Assembly (NCBI RefSeq): GCF_014204495.1
Contig: NZ_JACHLN010000002.1
Location: forward strand, 1,240,001-1,304,000
Origin: Sphingomonas kyeonggiensis
Lineage (GTDB): Bacteria > Pseudomonadota > Alphaproteobacteria > Sphingomonadales > Sphingomonadaceae
Direction of reading: 5' to 3'
Length of the DNA: 64,000 nt
In this document: positions 1 through 8,173 of the stretch, piece by piece
Numbering within the stretch: position 1 is the stretch's first letter
How the letters are laid out: each line of letters opens with the position of its first letter
Notes under the pieces: model-generated
What the model saw: only the letters and a program-made list of their open reading frames with translations
What the model was told of the DNA's origin: nothing
Databases searched by the model: none
Position numbers and translations under genes: made by a program

Positions 1-59
1 TCGTGGCGGACGCGTTCCTGCTGGCCGAGCGCCGCGAGATCGAGGCGTTCGCGTTCTAG
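1..59 (+). CDS. 3' end of an unidentified CDS
   Basis: An open frame enters from the left edge and stops at the TAG at 57-59. It encodes only about 18 residues ending in ERREIEAFAF. The base composition and the downstream hairpin fit a genuine gene end. The fragment is too short to assign a family. Confidence 0.4.
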   Translation, partial: VADAFLLAERREIEAFAF

Positions 60-72
60 GCCCTTATCGTCA

Positions 73-90
73 TCCCGGCGAAAGCCGGGA
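73..90. repeat. short GC hairpin, half-unit of the dispersed palindromic family
   Basis: TCCCGGC-GAAA-GCCGGGA is a perfect 7-bp stem with a GAAA loop, between the end of the left-edge gene and the convergent GH43-like gene. It matches the arm of the paired palindromes at 20232, 24848, 46665 and 47437. It could help terminate transcription here. Confidence 0.6.
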
Positions 91-156
91 TCTCATGCGG
101 CGCTTTCCCCGCACCGCGCCTCCGCTTGCAATGTAGGAATCCCCACCCCAGAAAGA

Positions 157-2019
157 TCAGCGCTCGATCGGGGGCACGCGGATGCTGTCCTCGCCGATCA
201 GGATCGGCACCAGGCCGAAATGGCGGCGCCAGGGGGCGGTCGTGTCGTTGCCGAACATCGTGTACCAGTACTGGCCCGTTGCGTCGCGGAAGGCGGTGCC
301 GTGGCCGCCATGCGGTACGGCGAGGCGGCGCTTGGTGTATGGGCCGAACAGCGACTTGGAGGTGCCGTACATCATGTCATAGGTGCCGTCGGTGCGCAGC
401 GGCCCGTTCCATTCGGCGCCGGTCAGGAAATAGGTATCGCCGACTTTGATGAGCCCGTTGCCCTCGTAACCGACATTTTCGCCGTCGGTATCGACCAGCT
501 TCCTCACCGGCCCTTCGAATCCCTCCCGTGTCGCGCCCAGCTTGCCGATTTTGCCACCACCCCAAAGCAGGTAGAAGCCACTCTCATCCTCGAACGGGAA
601 GGCATCGATACCCTCGAAGAAGTAGCTCGAGCGGGTGTTGACGTACGGCCCGATGGCGTTGCCGCTGGTCGATTTGAACAGCCACGACTTGCCCCCCACC
701 CCGCGCTCCATCACCGAGAAGGCGAGGTAATAGGTCTTGTCCCGGGCCGACCAATGGATCTCCGGCGCCCAGAGCTCGGCGACGTTCTTGAACTCGTAGC
801 CCAGCCCCTTCCAGTCGAAGATCATCTTCGAAGGGGACCAGCTCTTCAGGTCGGTGGAGCGATACAGGGTAACCCCACCCTCGGGATACTGGAAGCCGAA
901 CCCCTTCTGGGTCCCGACCAGATAATAGGCCCCATCCCCACCCATCATCACGGAAGGGTCGCGCATCATCTCGGTTGTCACCAACGGCCGCCGATCCGCC
1001 ACGGCACTATTCTCGGTCAGCACCGAAGCGGCCTGGCGGATGCGGCCATCCTCGGCGCGCTCCAGGGGGACGAGGCCGACCTGCTCGCAGAACATCGCGA
1101 AATCGTCCTCGCAGCGCGGATTGTAGCTGGCGACGAGCCCGCCGGCCCTGGTGCGCACGACATTGCCCTGCCCCGCATGCGGCACGGCGAGCATGCGCTT
1201 GCTGAACGGGCCATAGGGCGATGGACCGGTCGCCATGTAGAGATCGTCGGTGGCGGTGCGCATCCGACCCGTCACTTCGCTGGCGGTGATCACATATTGA
1301 TCGCCGTCCTTGAACATCGAGGCGCCGGCCTTGCCGACGCGCAACCGTACGGGCCAGTCCTTGCCCGCCGGCGGATCGACCTTGAACAGCGCGGGATCGG
1401 GCTTGAGGAAGCGCGGCGCGTCGGCGAGCTTCGAGACGTCGGCGGCCACCTTGGCGATCATGCCGCCGTTCCACAGCAGGTAGCTGGTGCCGTCGGTGTC
1501 GATGAAGGACGACACGTCGGCCACGTCACTCACCAGGCACGGGCTCTCGGTGAAACCGCCCTTGAGATTGGCGAGCGAGCCGCGGGCGATGTGCGCGCAG
1601 CCATTGTCGTCGGCGAAGGCGAGCTGGACCAGATCGCCCCGGATCTGGATGTCCGGCGCGACATAGCGGTGCCCGGCACCATGGACGACGCCAAGCGCGG
1701 TCCAGTTCTTGCCGTCATCGGACGAGGACCAGAGCTGGATGCCATCGCGGCGACCGTCACGGATCACCGTGCCGGTGACGAACCAGCGCCCGTCCGCGGC
1801 CTGGGCCACCGAGGCATCGGTGATCGCATGCGCGGCGAAGAAGGATTTCACCGGCATCGCGTCCGCCGCCGGCATCACCGTGGCGTTCCGGTCCTGCGAG
1901 GGGTGGTCGATGAAGATGTCGTCCGCCGGTGGCCGGTTGGCCGGCGCCGCCTGCTGGGCGAGCGCCTGTGCCGGGATCAGCGAAGTCGCGGCGAGCGCCG
2001 CGGCCAGGAAATGCTTCAC
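157..2019 (-). CDS. exported glycoside hydrolase family 43-like protein with two tandem beta-propellers
   Basis: This 620-residue protein starts at a GTG with a GAGG ribosome site and has a signal peptide ending near ALAQ (residue 22). The C-terminal half (about 345-620) is a GH43-like five-bladed propeller. It shows RDPS (Asp354, candidate base), ELWAPEIHW, an Asp near 472 and YEGNG (Glu519, candidate acid). The N-terminal half is a second copy of the same fold: compare YGPFSKRMLAVPHAGQG with FGPYTKRRLAVPHGGHG. That copy lacks the glutamate, having KAGAS in place of YEGNG. GH43 enzymes usually cleave arabinose or xylose linkages. The substrate here is unknown, but the adjacent sulfatases suggest a sulfated glycan. 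It is probably transcribed with the TonB receptor 100 bp upstream. Confidence 0.8.
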   Translation of the reverse strand: MKHFLAAALAATSLIPAQALAQQAAPANRPPADDIFIDHPSQDRNATVMPAADAMPVKSFFAAHAITDASVAQAADGRWFVTGTVIRDGRRDGIQLWSSSDDGKNWTALGVVHGAGHRYVAPDIQIRGDLVQLAFADDNGCAHIARGSLANLKGGFTESPCLVSDVADVSSFIDTDGTSYLLWNGGMIAKVAADVSKLADAPRFLKPDPALFKVDPPAGKDWPVRLRVGKAGASMFKDGDQYVITASEVTGRMRTATDDLYMATGPSPYGPFSKRMLAVPHAGQGNVVRTRAGGLVASYNPRCEDDFAMFCEQVGLVPLERAEDGRIRQAASVLTENSAVADRRPLVTTEMMRDPSVMMGGDGAYYLVGTQKGFGFQYPEGGVTLYRSTDLKSWSPSKMIFDWKGLGYEFKNVAELWAPEIHWSARDKTYYLAFSVMERGVGGKSWLFKSTSGNAIGPYVNTRSSYFFEGIDAFPFEDESGFYLLWGGGKIGKLGATREGFEGPVRKLVDTDGENVGYEGNGLIKVGDTYFLTGAEWNGPLRTDGTYDMMYGTSKSLFGPYTKRRLAVPHGGHGTAFRDATGQYWYTMFGNDTTAPWRRHFGLVPILIGEDSIRVPPIER

Positions 2020-2120
2020 GATGTCGTCCTCGTGTCCGTCAAAACAAAGGGCGGCGGCGCTCGGGAAAATCCTTCCGTCGCGACGCCGCCCATTAGGTCA
2101 GGCTTACGTCGTCCCGGCGA

Positions 2121-4910
2121 TCAGAACCGGAAGCGGATGCCCGCACGATAGACGCTCTCCAGGAAGCGCGTCTGCCATGCATAGGCCTGGCCCGCCGCAT
2201 TGAACGTGCGGTAGTTGCGGTAGGCGCCGCCGGCCAGGTTGTTGACGTTGAAGCTTAGTGTGATGTTGTCGGTCGGCTGGAGCGTCGCGGCAAAGTCCAT
2301 CGTGCCGCGGGCATCGACCGTGATCGGCAGCGTCGGGCCCAGCGGTGCCGGGTTGCCCAGCGCCGGATCGGCAACCTGGCCATAGCTGTCGATGAAGTCG
2401 CTGCGCCAATTATACGACAGACGGAGCGAGAGTACCTTGTTCTCGTACCAGGCCGAGGTGTTGATGGTGTGCTTCGACGTACCGGCGATGCGCTGCAGGC
2501 CAGGCAGCGTCGCCGCAAGGCTCGGCGCCAGCACCGACTTCGCGTCGAGATAGGTGTAATTCACCATTCCGCCGAAGTTGCTCATCCAGTCCGGCAGCCA
2601 CGGCGCGCGCAGGAAGCTGCGGACGCCCGCCTCGATGCCCTTGATCCGGCCCGCACCGCCATTCTGCGGCTGGCTCATGCGCAGACGACCGAACTCGGCA
2701 TCCGCCACGTCGGTGGTGAACGTGTTGATGAAGCCGTTCACGTCCTTGTAGAACCCGCCGACCGTAAGCGCGCCGCTGCGGCTGAAGTAATATTCCACCG
2801 ACGCGTCATAGTTCTTCGAGGTGGTCGGCTTCAGGTCGGGATTGCCCGAGCTGGCCGAGCGGATGCAGTCCGCCCCGTTCGGATCCGCGCAGGTGTTGCC
2901 GGTCGGCAGCGCACCGATCGTGATCGTCGGGTTGAGCTGGCCGAAGCCGGGACGCGTCCGCGTCTCGGTATAGGCGATGCGCATCTGCAGCTTCGGATCG
3001 AGCTTGATCCGCATGCTGACGTTCGGGAGGAAGTCGCTGTTGCTCGATGATGTCGAGATCGGCGTCACCGTGGTCACCGCCGTGGCACCGGTGCCGGTGG
3101 TCGAGCGGCGCAGGCCGTTGATCGCGACATCGGCCTGGGTGGCACGCACGCCGATCAGGCCGTCGAACGGAACGCCCGCGATCTCGAACGCATACCGCGC
3201 CTGGACATAGCCGGTGTAGAGCTTCTCGTTGCTCGTATAGACCGGCGAACCCCAGGTCGGGTCACCCTTGGCCAGCGTGGTGGTCACGCCGTTGACAGTG
3301 AGCGTGGTCATCGAACGCAGCGTATCGAGATTGGCGATCAGGCTCTCCCGCGTCGGCGAGAGCCACGTGCGGATCGACGCGGCGCTGTCGTTGCGGAAGC
3401 CGCCCGCCGCCGGCTGGATGTTCAGCATCGACGCCAGCACGGAATAGGTCTGCCCCGCAGGCGCGGCATAGGTCGACTGGGCATAGCTGTACGAATCCGC
3501 GTCGCGGTTCGAGAAGCGCAGGCCCGCCTGCAGGTTGGTCAGGATGAAGTTGTCGAGCTTGTAGTCGAGGTCCAGGCGCCCCTGCCAGCTCTGGCCATGG
3601 CCGCGGTTGCCGCTCTGGGTCAGGCCGGTCCAGCGATAGTTGCCGAGATTGTAGAGGTCGTAGTTGATCAGGTTGACGGTGCCGCCGCCCACGCCCTCAG
3701 ACGTGTCGAACTCGAAATGGCGCGCCGGCGACGAGGTCAGCGTGTAGTTGAACGCGACGTTGCGGTTGATGAAGGTCGACTCGGTATAGGCAACGTCACC
3801 GGTCAGCTTGAGCCGGCCGCTCTTCCAGATGAAGCCGCCGCCGGCCTGATAGGTGTCGGTCGACTGGTCGTTGATCTGCTGCGCGCCGGTCGGCGCCGCA
3901 CCGGTGCCCGCCGCCGCGTCGAAGCTCGCGGCCTGGTTGGTGCCCGGGATCAGCGTGATGTTGGTCAGCGTGGCGGCATCCCCCGACACGACCTGGAGGT
4001 TGTGGCCGTCGCCGCGTCCACGATAGCCCTGGTACAGGCCGTCGAGATAGATTTCGAGCGTGCTGCTCGGCCGCCACTGGAACGCCGCATCGACATTCGG
4101 GCGCCAGCGCGTCGCCGAGGCATAGTCGGTGTTGACGAAGTTCGGGTAGCGCAGCTGCGGATAGCCGGTGATGTTCGTGCGGTTGCGGATGTCCTGCGCG
4201 ACCGCGCGCGAGGAATCGATGTACTTGGTGTCGGCGTAGGACCCCTCGATCAGGAAGCCCATCTCGCCGATGCCGGTCTTCCAGCGGGTGCTGGCCAGCC
4301 CGTTGGCCTCGATGCCCAGGCGCTGCGACTGGTACCAGTGCACGCCACCGAGATAACCGGTGACGCGGGTACCCTTGAAGTCGAACGGCTTGCGCGACTT
4401 CACGTCGACCAGGCCGGCCAGCCCCGCCTCGAGCAGATCGGCGCTGGCCGACTTGTAGACGTCGATGCGGGCGATGCTGTTCGACGGGAAGTCCTGCAGC
4501 TGGACGAAGCGGCCTTCCGCGGTGAACACTTCGCGGCCGTTATAGGTGGTGGCGAGATCCGGCAGGCCGCGGATGCGCACGCCCTGCGCCACGCCGGCAT
4601 CGCGGGTCACGGTGACGCCGGGGATGCGGGCCAGCGATTCCGAGGCCGTGACGTCAGGCAGCTTGCCGATGTCCTCGGCGACGACCGAATCGATGATCTG
4701 ATCGGAGTCCTGCTTCACCGACTGGGCGGACTCGAGGCTGCGGCGGATACCGCTGACGATGATCTGGTTCGTGGCCGGATCTTCCTGCTCCTGCACGCCG
4801 ATCTCGGCGGTGTCCGGCGCGCTATCCTGCGCCATCGCGGCGACCGGCATCGTTGCCAGGGCCACCGCGGAGCTGGTTGCGAACAGGAAATAACGATTGA
4901 GATTAATCAC
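2121..4910 (-). CDS. TonB-dependent outer-membrane receptor, sphingomonad glycan type
   Basis: This 929-residue protein starts at a GTG preceded by GGGGAGG. A signal peptide ends near AMAQ (28). A TonB-box-like IIVSG is followed by RRSLESAQ and by a plug domain with GKLPDVTASESLARIPGV. A long beta-barrel ends in RAGIRFRF, with the terminal phenylalanine typical of outer-membrane proteins. Receptors of this type import oligosaccharides using TonB-ExbBD energy. Its place between the GH43-like gene and the sulfatases suggests uptake of the fragments they make. No SusD-like partner is present, as expected for Proteobacteria. The upstream palindrome at 4956-4981 suggests regulated expression. Confidence 0.92.
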   Translation of the reverse strand: MINLNRYFLFATSSAVALATMPVAAMAQDSAPDTAEIGVQEQEDPATNQIIVSGIRRSLESAQSVKQDSDQIIDSVVAEDIGKLPDVTASESLARIPGVTVTRDAGVAQGVRIRGLPDLATTYNGREVFTAEGRFVQLQDFPSNSIARIDVYKSASADLLEAGLAGLVDVKSRKPFDFKGTRVTGYLGGVHWYQSQRLGIEANGLASTRWKTGIGEMGFLIEGSYADTKYIDSSRAVAQDIRNRTNITGYPQLRYPNFVNTDYASATRWRPNVDAAFQWRPSSTLEIYLDGLYQGYRGRGDGHNLQVVSGDAATLTNITLIPGTNQAASFDAAAGTGAAPTGAQQINDQSTDTYQAGGGFIWKSGRLKLTGDVAYTESTFINRNVAFNYTLTSSPARHFEFDTSEGVGGGTVNLINYDLYNLGNYRWTGLTQSGNRGHGQSWQGRLDLDYKLDNFILTNLQAGLRFSNRDADSYSYAQSTYAAPAGQTYSVLASMLNIQPAAGGFRNDSAASIRTWLSPTRESLIANLDTLRSMTTLTVNGVTTTLAKGDPTWGSPVYTSNEKLYTGYVQARYAFEIAGVPFDGLIGVRATQADVAINGLRRSTTGTGATAVTTVTPISTSSSNSDFLPNVSMRIKLDPKLQMRIAYTETRTRPGFGQLNPTITIGALPTGNTCADPNGADCIRSASSGNPDLKPTTSKNYDASVEYYFSRSGALTVGGFYKDVNGFINTFTTDVADAEFGRLRMSQPQNGGAGRIKGIEAGVRSFLRAPWLPDWMSNFGGMVNYTYLDAKSVLAPSLAATLPGLQRIAGTSKHTINTSAWYENKVLSLRLSYNWRSDFIDSYGQVADPALGNPAPLGPTLPITVDARGTMDFAATLQPTDNITLSFNVNNLAGGAYRNYRTFNAAGQAYAWQTRFLESVYRAGIRFRF

Positions 4911-4955
4911 TTATGCCTCCCCATTATCATTCTTTTTCAAACTTATCTATCTGAA

Positions 4956-4981
4956 TTATCATACCAGAATCCATATGACAA
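4956..4981 (-). promoter_or_regulatory. inverted repeat in the TonB-receptor promoter (candidate operator)
   Basis: TTATCATA, ten bases, then TATGACAA form a dyad with 7 of 8 arm bases symmetrical. On the minus strand it overlaps a possible TTGTCA -35 and the TATGAT/TAATTC bases that could serve as -10, about 50 bp upstream of the receptor start. The shape suits a dimeric repressor such as a GntR- or LacI-type protein. No such regulator is encoded next to it. The rest of the 4911-5311 gap shows only the sulfatase promoter and no gene. Confidence 0.45.
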
Positions 4982-5242
4982 GCCGACCCATTTCGGACCA
5001 GAAGTTCCGCATGATCTCAACAGGTTGCATTAGTTGGCCGGGCCGCCTTGGCCAAGGCGACTCCCCAAGGCTACCGCGTTAGCATGCCGAAAGGCACGCA
5101 GACACCGATCCGAGCGATTGACGCTCCTTGGCTCGGCGTCCTGCCATCACGAGTTCACGCTTCGCTTATGCATGAGCGTGGAGAGACCAATCTGCCGATC
5201 CCGCTCCGCCCGCCCAAGCAAGCTTTCCTTCAATGCGATAAT

Positions 5243-5278
5243 TTGCTTGTGATCTGATAAATCCTATCCTTAGATAGG
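5243..5278 (+). promoter_or_regulatory. candidate promoter and palindromic operator for the first sulfatase
   Basis: TTGCTT (5243-5248) and TATCCT (5265-5270) are spaced by 16 bases. A perfect palindrome, CCTATC-CTTA-GATAGG (5263-5278), covers the -10 element, an arrangement that fits repression. The sulfatase ATG is at 5312 behind GGGAGGA. The palindrome differs from the one in front of the TonB receptor. Confidence 0.45.
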
Positions 5279-5311
5279 CGGCAGAACGAATGAATATTGG
5301 GAGGATAGACG

Positions 5312-6883
5312 ATGAAGGCAGCAATAACGCGTCGCGGCATGTTGCTGGCCGGCGCCGCGGCACTGGCCATGCCGGGAGCTGCGCTCGCGGGCCCGAGCCG
5401 ACCGAACATCATCATCCTCTATGCCGACGACCTCGGCTATGGCGACCTGAGCTGCTACGGATCGAAGACGATCCACACGCCGAACATCGATCGGCTGGCC
5501 GCGGGCGGTACGCGCTTCCTCAACGGCCATTCGCCTTCCGCCACCTGCACGCCGTCGCGCTATGCGCTGCTGACCGGTGACTATGCGTGGCGCGCCTCTG
5601 GCGTGCAGATCCTGCCGGGCGACGCGCCGGCGCTGATCCGGCCGGGCAAGTTCACCCTGCCGACGATGTTGCGGAGCGCCGGCTACACCACCGGGCTGGT
5701 CGGCAAGTGGCACCTCGGCCTGGGCGACGGCAAGGTCGACTGGAACGGCAACATCGCCCCCAGCCCACTCGACATCGGCTTCGACTATGGCTTCTACATG
5801 CCGGCGACGCTCGATCGGGTGCCGACCGTACTGATCGAGAACCGGCGCGTGGTGAACCTCGACCCCGCCGACCCGATCGAAGTGAATTATCACGACAAGA
5901 TCGGCGACGAGCCGACCGGATTCGACCATCCCGAGATGCTCAAGTTCGGCGCCGATCCCGAACATTCGAACACGATCGTCAACGGCATCAGCCGCATCGG
6001 CTACATGACCGGCGGCAAGAAGGCGCGGTGGAAGGACGAGGAGCTGAGCGACGTGCTGCTCGGCAAGGCGGTGGAGTTCATGCGCGCCCGGAAGGACAAG
6101 CCGTTCTTCCTCTACTACGCCGTCAACGAACCGCACGTGCCGCGCGCGCCGCATCCGCGCTTCGTCGGCAAGTCGGGCATGGGACCACGCGGTGACTCGA
6201 TCCTCCAGCTCGACTGGACCGTGGGCGAGCTGATGCGCCAGCTCGAGACGCTCGGCATCGCCGACAATACGCTGGTGGTGTTCAGCAGCGACAATGGCCC
6301 GATCCTGTTCGACGGCTATCAGGACAAGGCTGTCGAGCTTGCCGGCAAGCACCGTCCGGCCGGCCCGTTCACCAGCGGCAAGTACAGCATCTACGAAGGC
6401 GGCACCCGCGTGCCGATGATCAGCTGGTGGCCAGGCCATGTCCGCGCCGGCAAGGTCTCGGCCGCGGTCGTCGACCATGTCGACCTGCTCGCTTCGCTGG
6501 CGAAGCTGGTCGGCGGCACCTTCCCCCGGGATGCGGCGGTGGACAGCTTCGACATGCTAGCCCCCCTGCTCGGCCAGACCGATCGCGGGCGCGACCATGT
6601 GGTCGAGGACACCAAGCTGATGGTCACCACCGGCACCAAGGTGGCGGGCAGCGGTGCGCGCATCTTCGCGATCCGCGCCGGCGACTGGAAGCTGATCCGC
6701 GCCAGCGTGGAGCCGCACGAGTTCCACGGCAATCCGATCGGCACCTTGCCCGTCCACCAGCTCTACAACGTCGCCAACGACCCGGCCGAGAAGGTCAATC
6801 TCGCCGGGAAGGAGCCGCAGCGCACCGCGCGCATGGCCGCCTGGCTCGACAAGATCGAACGCGATGGCCGCAGCCGCCCCTGA
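5312..6883 (+). CDS. exported FGly-type sulfatase
   Basis: This 523-residue protein belongs to the alkaline-phosphatase-like sulfatase family. It has a Tat-like leader (TRRGMLLAG). Metal ligands are visible in ILYADDLGYGD (Asp39-Asp40), and the formylglycine signature CTPSR puts the modified cysteine at 79. GKWHLG and SSDNGP are also present. It would hydrolyse sulfate esters from a carbohydrate after formylglycine maturation; the maturase is not in this window. A 61-bp gap and same-strand orientation place the barrel hydrolase downstream in the same operon. The exact sulfated sugar cannot be read from sequence. Confidence 0.9.
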   Translation: MKAAITRRGMLLAGAAALAMPGAALAGPSRPNIIILYADDLGYGDLSCYGSKTIHTPNIDRLAAGGTRFLNGHSPSATCTPSRYALLTGDYAWRASGVQILPGDAPALIRPGKFTLPTMLRSAGYTTGLVGKWHLGLGDGKVDWNGNIAPSPLDIGFDYGFYMPATLDRVPTVLIENRRVVNLDPADPIEVNYHDKIGDEPTGFDHPEMLKFGADPEHSNTIVNGISRIGYMTGGKKARWKDEELSDVLLGKAVEFMRARKDKPFFLYYAVNEPHVPRAPHPRFVGKSGMGPRGDSILQLDWTVGELMRQLETLGIADNTLVVFSSDNGPILFDGYQDKAVELAGKHRPAGPFTSGKYSIYEGGTRVPMISWWPGHVRAGKVSAAVVDHVDLLASLAKLVGGTFPRDAAVDSFDMLAPLLGQTDRGRDHVVEDTKLMVTTGTKVAGSGARIFAIRAGDWKLIRASVEPHEFHGNPIGTLPVHQLYNVANDPAEKVNLAGKEPQRTARMAAWLDKIERDGRSRP

Positions 6884-6944
6884 GCGGACGACAACTACCA
6901 GCCAACTGACCCATGCGAGGGCGAAGACAGGGAAGAGGGAAATC

Positions 6945-8072
6945 ATGCGTAAACTTCTGGCAATCGGCGCTGCGGCGCTGCTCAGCCTGCCCGGCGCGGC
7001 ACTGGCGCAGGGCGCGCTCGGCGCGAACTACAATGAGCATTTCGAGGATGTCGATTATCGCGACCTCCAGAAGAGCGACACGCAGTGGGTCCGGATCTTC
7101 CTGCCGATGTTCCAGCTCGATCGCGGCCCCGCCGCCGATCACGGCGCGGTCAAGACGATCCTCGACGTCGCAAGTCACGGATACAAGACCGTGCTGACGC
7201 TCAAATTCCCCTATAATCGCGTAGCCTTCCCCAAGGCCGACAGCGAAACCTTCAGGAAGGACCTCGCCCGGCTGGAGGCGGTGCTGCCGCTGGTAATGGG
7301 CAAGGTCGACATCCTGGTGATCGGCAACGAGCCCTTCATCGAGAGCCGCCAGCAGGATTGGAACCCCAATTTCAACGCCTATTACGAAGCGCTGGCCAAG
7401 GCCGCGATCCAGTATCGAGCGGAACATTGCGGCGGCAGCGCCTGCAAGACCCATCTCTACATGGGCGCGCTCAACCAGACCCAGAACCCGGTGTGGCGGA
7501 ACAAGACCACCGATCGCTGGCTCGCGTTCATCCAGCAGACGCCCGAGCTCGAAGGGCTCGACATCCATCCGCACATCACGACGATCGAGGAGTCCAAGGC
7601 GTTCCTCGACTATATCCTGCCGCGGATGCGCTCCGACCAGAAGTTCCTCGTGCTGGAATTCTCGCTGGTCTGGTGGTGGAAGCAGCACCTCAAGGATCCC
7701 GTCCCTGCCGCGTTCGCCGCCAAATATGGCGCTCCCGCCAACGCCCAGACCTGGCAGGTCATCAAGGCCGCGCTGGAGACGCCCTTCTCCAAGCCGCAAT
7801 GGGACGAGTTCCTGTCGCAGAGCCCATGGTTCGAAAGCCGGAAACATTATCTCCGGAACCAGATGAAGCTCTTTCGCGACACCGGCCGTCTCGCGGTTGC
7901 CACCTATGGCTTCAAGCAGGGCAGCTCGATGGTGAACAATTTCGGGCCGGATTCGACGCCCTGGCTGCTCAACAGCGTGTTCGCCGGCCGCACCGTGAAG
8001 CCCAATGCGGACGGCAGCTCGGCGTTCAACTATGCCTGGATCGACGACTACAAGGCGCTGCAGAAGAAGTAA
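6945..8072 (+). CDS. exported TIM-barrel protein, probable unclassified clan GH-A-like hydrolase
   Basis: This is a 375-residue protein with a signal peptide ending at ALAQ (22). The ATG at 6945 was chosen because GGAAGAGG precedes it and the signal peptide begins there. The sequence alternates beta strands and helices. It has GNEP at the end of one strand (Glu129) and VLEFS at a later one (Glu238), about 110 residues apart. This is the usual arrangement of acid/base and nucleophile in clan GH-A retaining glycosidases. LDIHPH (205-210) could line the active site. I cannot assign it to a named GH family. Its operon with a sulfatase suggests action on a desulfated oligosaccharide. Confidence 0.6.
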   Translation: MRKLLAIGAAALLSLPGAALAQGALGANYNEHFEDVDYRDLQKSDTQWVRIFLPMFQLDRGPAADHGAVKTILDVASHGYKTVLTLKFPYNRVAFPKADSETFRKDLARLEAVLPLVMGKVDILVIGNEPFIESRQQDWNPNFNAYYEALAKAAIQYRAEHCGGSACKTHLYMGALNQTQNPVWRNKTTDRWLAFIQQTPELEGLDIHPHITTIEESKAFLDYILPRMRSDQKFLVLEFSLVWWWKQHLKDPVPAAFAAKYGAPANAQTWQVIKAALETPFSKPQWDEFLSQSPWFESRKHYLRNQMKLFRDTGRLAVATYGFKQGSSMVNNFGPDSTPWLLNSVFAGRTVKPNADGSSAFNYAWIDDYKALQKK

Positions 8073-8085
8073 CCGCCGACACGAA

Positions 8086-8113
8086 GGGCGCCGGGATGCA
8101 TGTCCCGGCGCCC
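8086..8113. terminator. perfect hairpin between convergent genes
   Basis: GGGCGCCGGGA and TCCCGGCGCCC form an 11-bp perfect stem around TGCATG, between the end of the barrel hydrolase and the end of the second sulfatase. There is no clear T-run, so a terminator role is likely but not certain. Confidence 0.55.
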
Positions 8114-8173
8114 TATCTCAACCCAGGTGGAACCGGATCTCGCGCCATGCGCTGCGGGAGACGACTGCCCGGG

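Noticed and set aside
220..2151. Long open frame antisense to the GH43-like gene
   Set aside because: The sense strand encodes a signal peptide and GH43 motifs. The antisense product is low-complexity.
3597..5033. Long open frame antisense to the TonB receptor
   Set aside because: It is a shadow of a GC-rich gene, with no ribosome site, and its product is Arg/Val/Asp-rich without domain features.
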